NCBI RefSeq assembly: GCF_008704495.1
Contig: NZ_CP023699.1
Span: forward strand, 8,432,001-8,496,000
DNA length: 64,000 nucleotides
DNA from: Streptomyces kanamyceticus
Lineage (GTDB): Bacteria > Actinomycetota > Actinomycetes > Streptomycetales > Streptomycetaceae
Direction of reading: 5' to 3'
The notes below the pieces were generated by a model. The model saw only the letters and a program-made list of their open reading frames with translations, was not told the origin of the DNA and searched no databases. The position numbers and the translations under genes were made by a program. Below are positions 1-11,217 of this stretch, one piece after another; position 1 is the first letter of the stretch, and the number at the start of each line of letters is the position of its first letter.

Positions 1-3000
1 CAGTCGGGCGGCACCGGCATGGGCGGCGCCCTCGACCGGGCCGACCTCGAACGCATCGCCCGGAGCGGCTTCGTGCCGCTCGCGGCCGACGATGGCCTGT
101 CCTTGTTCGACGCCGCGGTGGCGTCGGGCCGCGGCGCCCTCGTGCCGACGCGCATCGACGTGAAGGCGCTGCTGGCCCGCGCCGACCGAGCCGAACTCCC
201 GCCCGTCCTGCAGGGGTTGGTGGGCGGCGGCAGCGGTGGCGGGCGACGCGTCGCCGCCGGGGCCACGGCGGCCGGTGGCTCGCTGGTGGAGCGGCTCGCC
301 GCGCTCACCGCCGACGAACAGCAGCGGCACCTCCTCCACCTGGTGCGCGGCGAGGTCGCCGCCGTCCTCGGCCGCGGCGCCGACGGCACGCTCGAACCCA
401 CCCGCGCCTTCAAGGACCTGGGCTTCGACTCGCTCACCGCCGTCGAGCTCCGCAACCGGGTGAACGCCGTCTCGGGTCTGCGGCTTCCCGCGACCCTCGT
501 CTTCGACCATCCGACGCCGGGCGCACTCGCCACGTACTTGCGCAAGGAACTCTGCGGCGACCTCGCGGCCTCCGGCACGGCGGCCCCTCCCGCATCCGCC
601 ACCGCCACGGCCGACGACCCGATCGCCATCGTCGGCATGAGCTGCCGCCTGCCCGGCGGCGTGGATTCGCCCGCGGGCCTGTGGCGGCTCCTGTCCGAAG
701 GCGCCGACGCCATCGGGGACTTCCCTACGGACCGCGGCTGGGACCTCGACCGTCTCTACGACCCGGACCCGAACACCTCCGGCACGTCCTATGTCCGACA
801 GGGCGGGTTCATCGAGGGTGCCGACCGCTTCGACGCCGCGTTCTTCGGCATCAACCCGCGTGAGGCCATCGCCACGGACCCCCAGCAGCGACTGCTGCTC
901 GAAGCGACGTGGGAGGCGTTCGAGCACGCGGGCATCGATCCGGAGACGCGGCGCGGCAGTGACACCGGCGTCTTCGCGGGCGTCATCTTCGGCGACTACA
1001 CCTCGCGCCTCAGCGCGATCCCGGAGGGATACGAGGGCTACATCTCCACCGGCAACACCACCAGCGTCGCCTCCGGCCGCCTCGCCTACGCCTTCGGTCT
1101 CGAAGGCCCGGCCGTCACCGTCGACACGGCCTGCTCGTCGTCGCTGGTGGCTCTCCACCTCGCCGCGCAGGCGCTGCGCAACGGGGAGTGCTCACAAGCC
1201 CTCGTCGGCGGCGCGACCATCATGTCCGGGCCGACGAACTTCATCGAGTTCAGTCGACAGCGCGCGCTCTCCCCGGACGGCCGCTGCAAGGCCTTCGCGG
1301 CATCGGCCGACGGCACGGGCTGGGGCGAGGGAGTCGGTGTCCTCGTCCTGGAACGGCTCTCCGACGCGCGGCGCCGAGGCCACCGAGTCCTCGCCGTGGT
1401 GCGGGGCTCGGCCATCAACCAGGACGGTGCGAGCAACGGCCTGACCGCCCCCAACGGCCCCTCCCAGGAGCGCGTGATCCGGCAGGCGCTCGCCAGCGCC
1501 GGGCTCGACGGCTCCGGCGTCGACGCGGTCGAGGCGCACGGTACCGGGACCAAGCTGGGTGACCCGATCGAGGCGCAGGCGCTGCTCGCCACGTACGGCA
1601 AGAGCCGCGACGCCGAACAGCCCTTGTGGCTCGGTTCGTTGAAGTCCAACATCGGCCACACGCTGGCCGCGGCCGGAGTCGCGGGCGTCATCAAGATGGT
1701 CGAGTCGATGCGGCACGGCGTGCTGCCCAGGACGCTGCACGTCGACGAGCCGACCCCGCACGTCGACTGGGAGTCCGGCGCGGTCTCCCTCCTGACCGAG
1801 GCCACCCCGTGGCCCGAGCTCGACCGGCCGCGCCGCTCGGCGGTCTCCTCGTTCGGCATCAGCGGCACCAACGCGCACGTGATCCTGGAGCAGGCGCCGG
1901 AGGTTCCCGCCGAGGAGACGGCGGCGCGGGGCGAGCCGGGAGCGCCGCTCGACGGAGAACGGACCACGGTCGACGGCTCGGTCGGTGACGGTGTGGTCGT
2001 GTGGCCGCTGTCGGGCAAGTCCGTGGACGCGTTGCGGGAGCGGGCTGTTCAGTTGGCGGTGTTCGTGCGTGAGTCGGCCGGGGAGGTGGACCTGCCGGAT
2101 GTGGCGCGGGCGCTGGCCACCTCGCGTACCCACTTCGAGGAGCGGGCCGCGCTGACCGCCACCACCCGCCAGGACCTGCTGGCCGGGCTGGACGCCCTGG
2201 CCACCGGCGCCGAACACCCCACCCTGGCCACCGGCAGCGTCCTGCCCGGCAAGACCGTGTTCGTCTTCCCCGGCCAGGGCTCCCAATGGGCCGGCATGGG
2301 CCGCGACCTCTACACCACCTCCCCCGTCTTCGCCGCCCAGCTGGACGCCTGCGCCACCGCCCTGGCCCCGCACACCGACTTCGACCTCATCGACGTCATC
2401 CACCAGCACGACGGCGCCCCCGGCCTGGACCGCGTCGACGTCATCCAGCCCGCCCTGTGGGCCATGATGATCAGCCTGGCCCGGCTCTGGCAGCACCACG
2501 GCATCCACCCCGACGCCGTCATCGGCCACTCCCAGGGCGAGATCGCCGCCGCCCACATCGCCGGCGCCCTCACCCTGGAGGACTCCGCCGCCATCGTCGC
2601 CCTGCGCGCCCGCACCCTGCGCCGCCTGGCCGGCACCGGCACCATGGCCTCCCTGCCCCTGGACGCCGACCAGGCCCGCGACCTCATCACCACACACCAC
2701 CTCGACGACGTCCACATCGCCGCCCACAACAGCCCCACCACCACCGTCATCGCCGGCAACCACCACCAGATCCACACCCTGGTCACCGCCTGCCGCGCCC
2801 AGGACATCCGCGCCCGCGCCATCGACGTCGACTACGCCTCACACACCCACCACGTCGAAACCCTGCGCGAAGAACTCACCCAACGCCTCGCCCACATCAC
2901 CCCCAACCCGCCGACCCCACCATCGCCTTCTACTCCACCCTCCACGCCACCCACATCACCGACACCACCACCCTCACCACCGACTACTGGATCAACAACC

Positions 3001-6000
3001 TCCGCCACCCCGTCCTCTTCCAACAAACCACCGAAACCCTCCACAACGACGGACACACCCACTACATCGAAACCAGCCCCCACCCCGTCCTGACCATCGG
3101 ACTCCACAACACCCTCGAACCCCACAACACCCCCTACACCGTCACCCCACCCTCCGCCGCGACACCACAGACACCCACACCTTCACACAAGCCCTCGCCA
3201 CCGCCCACACCCACGGCCTCACCCCACACTGGGACACCCCACAAACCCACATCGACCTCCCCACCTACCCCTTCCAGCGGGTGAGTTACTGGCTCGACGC
3301 ACCCGCGGGAGGCGGCTCGGGCGACGCGACCAGCCTCGGTCAGACCCCCACCGGGCACGGCCTGCTCGGCGCGGCGGTCACGCTCGCGGACGACGCGGCG
3401 ACGGTCTTCACCGGACGTCTCTCCCTGGCCTCGCATCCGTGGCTGGCCGATCACGCGGTGAACGGCACCGTCCTGGTCCCCGGCACCGCCTTCGTCGAAC
3501 TCGCCCTGCACGCGGGGGAGTACGTGAACAGTGAGCACCTCGAAGGCCTCACCCTGGAGGCGCCGCTCACCCTCACCGACGAGCAATCCGTCCGTATCCA
3601 GCTGTCCGTCGGCGAGCCCGACGAGGCCGGACGGCGTCAACTGAAACTCCACTCACGGGCGTACGACAGCGAGGACACCCCCGGCCCCTGGGTGCGGCAC
3701 GCGACCGGCACGCTCAGTGCCGACCCCACGGCGGCGGGTGCCTCCGCGGTGCCCGAGGCCGCGGTGGCCTGGCCACCCGTCGGCGGCGAACCGCTCGACC
3801 TGGACGGCTTCTACGACGCCTTCGCGGACCTCGGCTATGAGTACGGGCCGCTGTTCCAGGGCCTGGAGGCCGCCTGGCGCGTCGGCGACGACGTGTACGC
3901 GGAGGTCGCCCTGCCCCAGGACACCGACGTCACCGGATACGGCATCCACCCCGCACTCCTCGACGCCGCCCTGCACACCCTGGCGGCGGCCTCGGGAGCG
4001 ATCGGCCCTGACGGCCCGTCCGACGGCGCCGAGCTGCGGCTGCCGTTCGACTTCAGCGGCGTACGCCTGCACGAGACGGGCGCACCGGCGGCCCGTGTCA
4101 TCGCCTCACCCGCCGCGGACGGAAGTGCCCGGCTGACCCTGACGAACGACTCGGGCAAGCTGCTCGCGACCATCGACGCGCTCACCACGCGCCCGGTCGA
4201 CGAAGGCCAACTCGCCGCCCTCAGCCGGGTGTCGGCGACCCGCGCCCCGCTGCTCGCGGTCGAGTGGGTTCCGCTGCCGGAACCCACGGTGGTGGGGACC
4301 GATCCCGTATGGGCCTTCATCAGTCCCACCCCGCAGCCAGCCGGCACGCTCCCGGCAGACATCCCCGTACACCCGGACCTGGATGCCCTCCGCGCCGCCC
4401 TCGCCGACGGCGCCCCCGCACCCGACCACGTCGCCCTGATCCTGCCCACCACCGATGACGGTGACGACGACTCACCCATCCCCGCCACCCACACCCTGAC
4501 CACCCACACCCTCACCTTCCTCCAACACTGGCTCACCAACGAAGAATTCACCCACACCCACCTCACCCTCATCACCCGCGACGCCACCACCACCCACACA
4601 CCCCCCAACCTCCCCCACGCCACCATCTGGGGCCTCACCCGCACCGCACAAACCGAACACCCCGACCGCATCACCCTCCTCGACCTCAACCCCACCACCC
4701 TCCTCACCACCACCCTCCTCAACACCACCCACCACACCCACCAACCCCAACTCGCCCACCACAACAACACCCTCCACACCCCCCAACTCACCCCCACCAC
4801 CTCTCCCATCACCCAACCCACCACCTCACCCACCCCCTTCGACCCCAACACCACCATCCTCATCACCGGCGGCACCGGCACCCTCGGCCGCATCATCGCC
4901 CGCCACCTCATCACCCACCACGGCGTACGCCACCTCCTCCTCACCAGCCGCCACGGTCAAGCAGCCCCCGGCGCAGCGGAACTGGCCACCGAACTCACCC
5001 ACGCCGGAGCGGACGTACACATCGCCGCCTGCGACACCACCAACCGCACCGACCTCAGCAACCTCCTCAACACCATCCCCACCAACCACCCCCTCACCGC
5101 AGTCATCCACACCGCCGGCACACTCCACGACGCCACCCTGACCACCCTCACCCCAGACACCCTCACCGACGTCCTACGACCCAAAGCCGACGCCGCCTGG
5201 AACCTCCACGAACTCACCCGCCACCTCCCCCTCACCCACTTCATCCTCTACTCCTCCGCAGCAGGCCTCACCGGCAACGCCGGACAAGCCAACTACGCCG
5301 CCGCCAACACCTTCCTCGACGCACTCGCCCACCACCGCCACACCCACAACCAACCCGCCACCAGCCTCGCCTGGGGACTCTGGAACACCACCAGCACCAT
5401 GACCCAGCACGTCACGTCCCAGGCGGAGTCGAACCGGCTGAGCCGGAGCGGGCTCGTGGCGCTGGCGGAAGAGGAGGGGCTCGCCCTCTTCGACGCCGCG
5501 CTGGCCGCGACGGAGCGGCATCCCGTACTGGGGGCACTGCGCACCGACGCGGCGGAGCTGCGGACACAGGACCGTGCCGGACTGCTCAACCCGGTGCTGC
5601 GGGGGCTCGTGCGGACGGTGCGGCGCCGGGAAACGGGCGGCGGAGCCGAGCAGTCGCTCGTGGCCAGGCTCGCGGCCCGGCCCGAGTCCGAGCACCGGAC
5701 CGTGGTCCTCGACCTCGTGCGGGGAGCCGTCGCGGCCGTCCTCGGCCACGGCACGCCGGACGAGCTCGATGTGCACCAGTCCTTCAAGGAACTGGGCTTC
5801 GACTCGCTCACCGCGGTCGAACTGCGCAACCGGCTCAACGCCGCGACGGGACTGCGGCTGACCGCGACCCTCGTCTTCGACCACCCGTCCCTGTCCGAAC
5901 TCGCCGACCACCTCCTTGGCCAGGTCACGGCGGAGACCGAGCGGGAGCGCTCGTCTTCGCTGCTCGTCGAGCTCGACCGGCTGCAGGCCGTCCTCGGGCG

Positions 6001-6217
6001 GGCGGCCGATGGGGACGGCGTGATCCGCTCGGCGGTCACCGAACGGTTGCGCGGGCTGCTAGCCGACTGGGAGGGCGCGGAGAGCGCGGATCAAGGAGGG
6101 GACGCGGCGGGCGACGACGGGGCCGGTGACGCGGACGCCGTCGAACGCATCGAGACGGCATCGGCCTCCGAGATCTTCGACTTCATCGACAAGGAACTGG
6201 GCCGCAGCGCCGGCTGA
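1..6217 (+). CDS. Type I modular polyketide synthase (5' partial; two apparent frame breaks)
   Basis: Assembly-line polyketide synthase whose start lies before the window. In order: tail of a KR; ACP (GFDSL, phosphopantetheine Ser codon at 430-432); KS (about 613-1893, TACSSS Cys at 1132-1134, HGTGT and NIGH histidines); AT (about 2254-3130) with GHSQGE and YASH, the methylmalonyl-CoA signature; DH with HAVNGTVLVP (His codon 3452) and HPALLDAALH; KR with GGTGTLG, intact Ser-Tyr-Asn and AGTLHDATL, whose Asp indicates B-type; ACP (Ser codon 5804-5806); then an acidic helical tail ending IFDFIDKELG, a class 1 C-terminal docking domain. The module should add an alpha-methyl, trans-unsaturated unit. 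The reading frame shifts near 2909 and again near 3148, both by one missing base in C-rich DNA, so the gene is either miscalled there or a pseudogene. Alignment to the frame-corrected protein is seamless on both sides of each break. Confidence 0.93.
2690..3275. other. GRINS-like nucleotide-skewed patch in the AT end and AT-DH linker
   Basis: The coding strand turns abruptly C-rich and G-poor, with codons dominated by CAC, ACC, ATC, CTC and CCC, while the protein remains a normal AT C-terminus. A milder form starts near 2160. The skew ends sharply at the LPTYPFQR linker near 3275, after which ordinary codon use returns. Patches like this in modular PKS genes are known as GRINS (genetic repeats of intense nucleotide skews). 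The second frame break lies inside the patch and the first near its middle. Confidence 0.7.
4480..5400. other. GRINS-like nucleotide-skewed patch across the ketoreductase
   Basis: The KR-coding stretch has an extreme C over G excess on the coding strand: 4681-4740 contains one G in 60 bases and 4741-4800 another single G in 60. Codon use returns to normal abruptly near 5400, at the end of the KR (after LAWGLWN). The encoded KR keeps its cofactor site and catalytic residues, so the patch changes codons rather than function. It has the same character as the patch at 2690-3275. Confidence 0.75.
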
Positions 6218-6295
6218 CCCCGCTCCGACCGGACGTCGGTCACGGACACGGATTCGGGATCGCCCGCAAGGGAGCCCGCGAACGGAGAGAACAGG

Positions 6296-9200
6296 ATGTC
6301 GAACGAAGAGAAGCTCACCGAGTACCTCAAGTGGGTGACGGCCGACCTTCACAAGACCCGGCGCCGGCTCGCCGAGGCCGAGGCCGCCGACCGCGAGCCC
6401 ATCGCCGTCATCGGCATGGGCTGCCGCTACCCCGGCGGCGTGCGCACCCCCGACGACCTGTGGAAACTGGTCCGCTCCGGCGCGGACGGGATCGGTGACT
6501 TTCCCGTCGGCCGAGGCTGGGACCTGGACCACCTGTACGACGCGGACCCGGACAAGGCCGGGACCTTCTACACCCGGCACGGCGGATTCCTGCACGACGC
6601 GGACCAGTTCGACGCCCCGTTCTTCGGCATCAGTCCGCGCGAGGCGACCGCCATGGACCCGCAGCACCGGCTGCTCCTCGAAGCCTCCTGGGAGGCGTTC
6701 GAGGACGCCGGACTTGACCCGGTCGAGCTGCGCGGCAGCGACACCGGCGTCTTCGCCGGGATCATGTACAGCGACTACGCGGCGCGACTGCATTCCGTAC
6801 CGGAGGAATACGAGCCGTTCCTGGGCAACGGCAGCGCGGCGAGCGTCGCTTCGGGGCGCGTCTCGTACGCGCTCGGGCTGCGCGGCCCCGCCGTCTCCAT
6901 CGACACGGCGTGCTCGTCGTCGCTGGTGGCGCTCCACCTCGCGGTGCGGGCGCTGCGCGGCGGGGAGTGCGGCATGGCGCTCGCGGGCGGCGCGACGGTC
7001 CTGTCCACGCCGGGCGTGTTCGTCGAGTTCAGCAGGCAGCGCGGGCTCGCCGCCGACGGACGGTGCAAGGCGTTCGCCGCTGCGGCCGACGGCACCGGAT
7101 TCGGTGAGGGCGTCGGCGTCCTCGTCCTGGAACGGCTCTCCGACGCGCGCCGCAACGGACATCCCGTCCTGGCCGTCGTACGCGGCACCGCCGTCAACCA
7201 GGACGGTGCGAGCAACGGCCTGACCGCCCCCAACGGCCCCGCGCAGGAACGCGTCATCCGGCAGGCACTCGACGGTGCGGGGCTCACCCCGTCGGACGTG
7301 GACGCGGTCGAGGCGCACGGCACCGGCACCACCCTCGGCGACCCCATCGAGGCACAGGCGCTCCTGGCGACGTACGGGCAGGAGCGCGGCGCCGGACAGC
7401 CGCTGCACCTCGGCTCGGTGAAGTCCAACATCGGGCACACCCAGGCCGCCGCCGGAGTCGCGGGCGTCATCAAGATGGTGCAGGCCATGCGGCACGGCGT
7501 GCTGCCCAAGACGCTGCACGTCGACGAGCCGAGCCCGCACGTCGACTGGGAGTCGGGTGCCGTCTCGCTCCTCACGGAGACCACGCCGTGGCCGGAGCTC
7601 GACCGACCGCGCCGCTCGGCGGTCTCCTCCTTCGGCATCAGCGGCACCAACGCCCACGTCATCCTCGAACAGGCTCCGGAACCAGGCGAGTTGATCGACG
7701 GTGGCGAGGGTGAGGGGGAGGAGGGCCCGGCCTTCGCCGTCGCGGCGGCGGCCGAGCTGCCCGCCGTGCCCTGGGTGCTGTCCGGGCGCGGTCCCGCGGC
7801 GCTGCGCGCACAGGCGCGCACCCTCCTCGACCACCTGCGGGCGGCGGACGGTGCGGCACGGGCGGCCGGGCCCGCCGACATCGCCCACTCGCTGGCGCTG
7901 CGCACTTCCTTCGGTCACCGGGCCGCCGTCGTCGCCGAGGGGCGCGAAGACCTGGAGCGGGGCCTGGCCGCTCTGGCGCGCGGTGATGCCGGTGCGGGGG
8001 CCGTCGTCAGCGGCGTCCCCGAAGGCGGCCGACTCGCCTTCCTCTTCGCCGGGCAGGGCAGCCAACGAGCGGGAATGGGCCGTGAGTTGAGTGCGGCCTT
8101 CCCGCTGTTCGCGCAGACCCTGGCCGATCTGTGCACCCGCTTCGACCGGTATCTGGAGCACCCGCTGCACGGCGTCGTGATGGCGCAGCCGCGCTCCGCC
8201 GAGGCCAAGCTCCTCGACGAGACGCTGTACACCCAGTGCGCGCTGTTCGCCGTCGAGGTCGCCCTCTTCCGGCTCGTCGAACACTTCGGTGTGCGGCCCG
8301 ACATCGTCATGGGCCACTCCATCGGAGAGCTCGCCGCCGCGCACGTCGCGGGGGTCTTCGGGCTCGACGACGCCGTCGCGCTGGTCGCCGCGCGTGGCAC
8401 GTTCATGCAGGCCGCGCCGTCGGGCGGCGCCATGATCGCCATCCAGGCGCCGGAGGCCGAGGTCGTCGAGTCGCTCGCCGCGCACGCGGGCCGGGTCGTC
8501 GTGGCCGCCGCCAACGGACCCGTCGCGACGGTCGTCTCAGGTGACGCGGATGCCGCGGCCGAGGTCGCCAAGGGCTGGCGGGAGAAGGGGCACCGCACCA
8601 AGCGGCTGCGGGTCAGCCACGCCTTCCACTCCCCGCACATGGAGCAGGCGGTCGCCCAACTGCGCGCCGTGGCCGCCAAGGTGACGTACGCCGAGCCCGT
8701 CATCGACGTCGTGTCGAACGTGACCGGACGCCTGGCCACCGCCGCCGAGCTGATGTCGCCCGACTACTGGGCCCGGCACATCCGCGAGGCCGTCCGCTTC
8801 CACGACGGCGTACGCACCCTGGAGGACGACGGCGTACGGCAGTTCGTCGAGATCGGGCCCGACGCCGTCCTCACCGCGATGGCCCGCGACTGCCTCACCG
8901 AAGAGCCGCTCCTGCTCGCCCCCACGCTCCGGCGCGACAAGCCCGAGTGCCCGACGCTGCTGCTCGGTCTCGCCGGAGTGTGGGCGCACGGCCGGGAGGT
9001 GGACTGGCGTGCCCTGCTCGCCGGATCCGACACGCGCCGCGTCACCCTGCCGCCGTACGCCTTCCAGCACCAGGGCTACTGGCTGCACGACGCCGACGAC
9101 GCCCCCGGCACCCCCGAACGGACGGCGGTAGCCCTGGTCCAGGGCGGATCGGCGCTCGACGACCAGGACTTCCTGACCGCCCTGGAGCTCGGCGCCCCGC

Positions 9201-11116
9201 ACACCCTGGCCCGCGCGTACGGCGCGACCGACGAGGAGCAGCAGCTCCTGCTGCGACTGCGGCCCGCGCTCACCGCCTGGCGCAGGCAGCGCAGTTGGTC
9301 CTACGGCGTCGAGTGGAAGCGGCTGCCCGAGACCCGGACCGGTCTGCACGCCGGGGCCACCACCGACGGCGGGAGCTGGCTCCTCGTGGAGCCCGACCTC
9401 TCGGACGACGGGCAGCCGACCGAGGGTTCGGCCCTCGAACGGGCCCTGACAGCGGCCGGGTTGGACGTCGTGCCACTCGGCGTACGGTCCGACGACACGG
9501 CCGAGGCGATCGCGGCGCGCATCGAGTCCACCCTGGCGGGACGGGCCCCGGGCACGCAGCCGTCCGGTGTGCTCTCCGCCCTCGGCTTCGTCAAGGGCGC
9601 GCACCCCGAACATCCCGCGATCTCCCTGGGGTTCGCCCTCACCACACAGTTGGTCGAGGCGCTGGGCGGCATCGGCATGCGGCTGCCGCTGTGGTGCCTG
9701 ACCCGTGGCGCGCTGGCCGTCGGCCAGGACCCCGAGGCGCACGATCCGGCACAAGGGCACTTGTGGGGCCTCGGTCGCACGGTCGCCGCGCAGGCCCCCG
9801 CGGCCTGGGGCGGACTCGTCGACCTGCCGGCCGCCCTCGACCAGGCCGTCGGGACTGCCGCGACCGGTACCGAGGCGGGCGCGTCCCAGGGCGGCTGGGC
9901 CACGCACCTGGCCCGCTTCCTCGCGGACCCGCAGGGCGAGGACGAGATCGCGGTCCGCGCCTCGGGCCGCTACGTCCGTCGCCTGGTCCGCGTCCCTTGG
10001 CCCACCCCGCGGGAGCCGGACGACACCACGCTCGCCGGAACCGTCCTGCTGACCGGGGCCACCGCGACCGCGGGCCGGCACGCCGCCCTCTCCCTGGCTC
10101 GCGGGGGCGTCCGGCGCCTGCTGCTCCTCGCGCCGGAGAGCGAGGCGGGCGCGGCGGCGACCCTGACCGCCGAACTCGTCGCGCTCGGCGTGGAAGTGGA
10201 GGTCAGCGCGACCGACCCGGCCGACCGGCAGGCGCTCGCCGAAGTCCTCGCGGGCCTCGGCGACGACGCGCCGCTCACCGCCGTCGTACACGCGCAGTGG
10301 CACGCCGGTGACGCGGCAGCGGGCCTCACCGGTCTTGGTGACGCCACCGCCGCGCTGCACAACCTGCACGAACTCACCTTGGATCTCCCCTTGTCGGCGT
10401 TCACGGTCTTCACCGGGTACGACGGCCTCACCGGCGGGCGGGCCACCTCCTGGGAGAGCGTCGTGCACGCCGCCTACGCGGAGACCCTCACCCGCTACCG
10501 GCGCTCCCACCGGCTGCCCGCCACCCTCATCGCCTGGGGCCGGCTCGCCCCGGAGGCCACCGGCACCCCGGAAGCGGCTGAACCGGCACACGGCCTGCGC
10601 GCCCTCGACCCGATCCGCGCCCTGGCCTGCCTGCCGAACCTGCTCTCCACCCGGGCGGAATCCGACCCGACCGTGCCGGTGCTCGGCATCGCCGACGTGG
10701 ACTGGGAACGCCGCACCGCCCACGACGCCAGGATCCGCTCCGGCGCCCTGCACCGGGCGCTGCCCGACGTCCGCAGCCACCTGGCGCACGGCGCGGACCG
10801 CGAGGCGTCCGACGACGACGCCGAGGCGCCCGCCGAACTCCGCCGCAAACTGGCCGAGTCGACCGAGGAGGAGGGCGGCATCCTCCTCTCCGAGCTGCTG
10901 CGCGACCAGATGATGCTGGTCCTCGGCCACGACTCGGCCGAGCACCTCGACGAGTCCAGCTCGTTCCTGGAGATCGGCTTCTCGTCCTTCACGGCCCTGG
11001 AGCTGCGCAACGGCCTGCACCGTGCCACCGGCGTCGCGCTGCCCGCCACCGCGGTCTTCGACCACCCGACGCCGGGCGACCTGCTGCGCTACCTGAAGCA
11101 GGCGCTGACCGGCTGA
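6296..11116 (+). CDS. Type I polyketide synthase, single terminal module KS-AT-KR(inactive)-ACP
   Basis: 1606 aa. Residues 1-30 form a charged helix (starts [14 protein letters not shown]), a class 1 N-terminal docking domain that fits the docking tail of the upstream PKS. KS about 36-455 with Cys206 in DTACSSS and both catalytic His motifs; AT about 575-880 with GHSIGE (Ser675) and HAFH, the malonyl-CoA signature; a KR-like region about 960-1440; ACP with IGFSSF (Ser1564). The KR is degenerate: the cofactor loop reads TGATATAG, and the expected Ser and Tyr catalytic motifs are replaced by FTGYDGLTG and SVVHAAYAE. It should leave a beta-ketone. The protein stops right after the ACP with no docking tail and no thioesterase, so it is probably the last module, with release by another protein. 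ATG start; 78 bp gap from the previous PKS. Confidence 0.95.
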   Translation: MSNEEKLTEYLKWVTADLHKTRRRLAEAEAADREPIAVIGMGCRYPGGVRTPDDLWKLVRSGADGIGDFPVGRGWDLDHLYDADPDKAGTFYTRHGGFLHDADQFDAPFFGISPREATAMDPQHRLLLEASWEAFEDAGLDPVELRGSDTGVFAGIMYSDYAARLHSVPEEYEPFLGNGSAASVASGRVSYALGLRGPAVSIDTACSSSLVALHLAVRALRGGECGMALAGGATVLSTPGVFVEFSRQRGLAADGRCKAFAAAADGTGFGEGVGVLVLERLSDARRNGHPVLAVVRGTAVNQDGASNGLTAPNGPAQERVIRQALDGAGLTPSDVDAVEAHGTGTTLGDPIEAQALLATYGQERGAGQPLHLGSVKSNIGHTQAAAGVAGVIKMVQAMRHGVLPKTLHVDEPSPHVDWESGAVSLLTETTPWPELDRPRRSAVSSFGISGTNAHVILEQAPEPGELIDGGEGEGEEGPAFAVAAAAELPAVPWVLSGRGPAALRAQARTLLDHLRAADGAARAAGPADIAHSLALRTSFGHRAAVVAEGREDLERGLAALARGDAGAGAVVSGVPEGGRLAFLFAGQGSQRAGMGRELSAAFPLFAQTLADLCTRFDRYLEHPLHGVVMAQPRSAEAKLLDETLYTQCALFAVEVALFRLVEHFGVRPDIVMGHSIGELAAAHVAGVFGLDDAVALVAARGTFMQAAPSGGAMIAIQAPEAEVVESLAAHAGRVVVAAANGPVATVVSGDADAAAEVAKGWREKGHRTKRLRVSHAFHSPHMEQAVAQLRAVAAKVTYAEPVIDVVSNVTGRLATAAELMSPDYWARHIREAVRFHDGVRTLEDDGVRQFVEIGPDAVLTAMARDCLTEEPLLLAPTLRRDKPECPTLLLGLAGVWAHGREVDWRALLAGSDTRRVTLPPYAFQHQGYWLHDADDAPGTPERTAVALVQGGSALDDQDFLTALELGAPHTLARAYGATDEEQQLLLRLRPALTAWRRQRSWSYGVEWKRLPETRTGLHAGATTDGGSWLLVEPDLSDDGQPTEGSALERALTAAGLDVVPLGVRSDDTAEAIAARIESTLAGRAPGTQPSGVLSALGFVKGAHPEHPAISLGFALTTQLVEALGGIGMRLPLWCLTRGALAVGQDPEAHDPAQGHLWGLGRTVAAQAPAAWGGLVDLPAALDQAVGTAATGTEAGASQGGWATHLARFLADPQGEDEIAVRASGRYVRRLVRVPWPTPREPDDTTLAGTVLLTGATATAGRHAALSLARGGVRRLLLLAPESEAGAAATLTAELVALGVEVEVSATDPADRQALAEVLAGLGDDAPLTAVVHAQWHAGDAAAGLTGLGDATAALHNLHELTLDLPLSAFTVFTGYDGLTGGRATSWESVVHAAYAETLTRYRRSHRLPATLIAWGRLAPEATGTPEAAEPAHGLRALDPIRALACLPNLLSTRAESDPTVPVLGIADVDWERRTAHDARIRSGALHRALPDVRSHLAHGADREASDDDAEAPAELRRKLAESTEEEGGILLSELLRDQMMLVLGHDSAEHLDESSSFLEIGFSSFTALELRNGLHRATGVALPATAVFDHPTPGDLLRYLKQALTG

Positions 11117-11142
11117 CCGCAACCGGCGGGACCGTACGAGAA

Positions 11143-11183
11143 CGGCGGCCCGTGCACCCCGGAAGGGGGGGCACGGGCCGCCG
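11143..11183. terminator. Bidirectional hairpin terminator
   Basis: A perfect 13-bp inverted repeat (arms 11143-11155 and 11171-11183, sequence CGGCGGCCCGTGC and its complement) with a 15-base loop sits between the convergent PKS and hydrolase genes. There is no clear U-tract, as usual for Streptomyces. Confidence 0.7.
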
Positions 11184-11217
11184 TCGTCGATCCTTTGCCG
11201 GCCGGAGGCCGGGCGCG

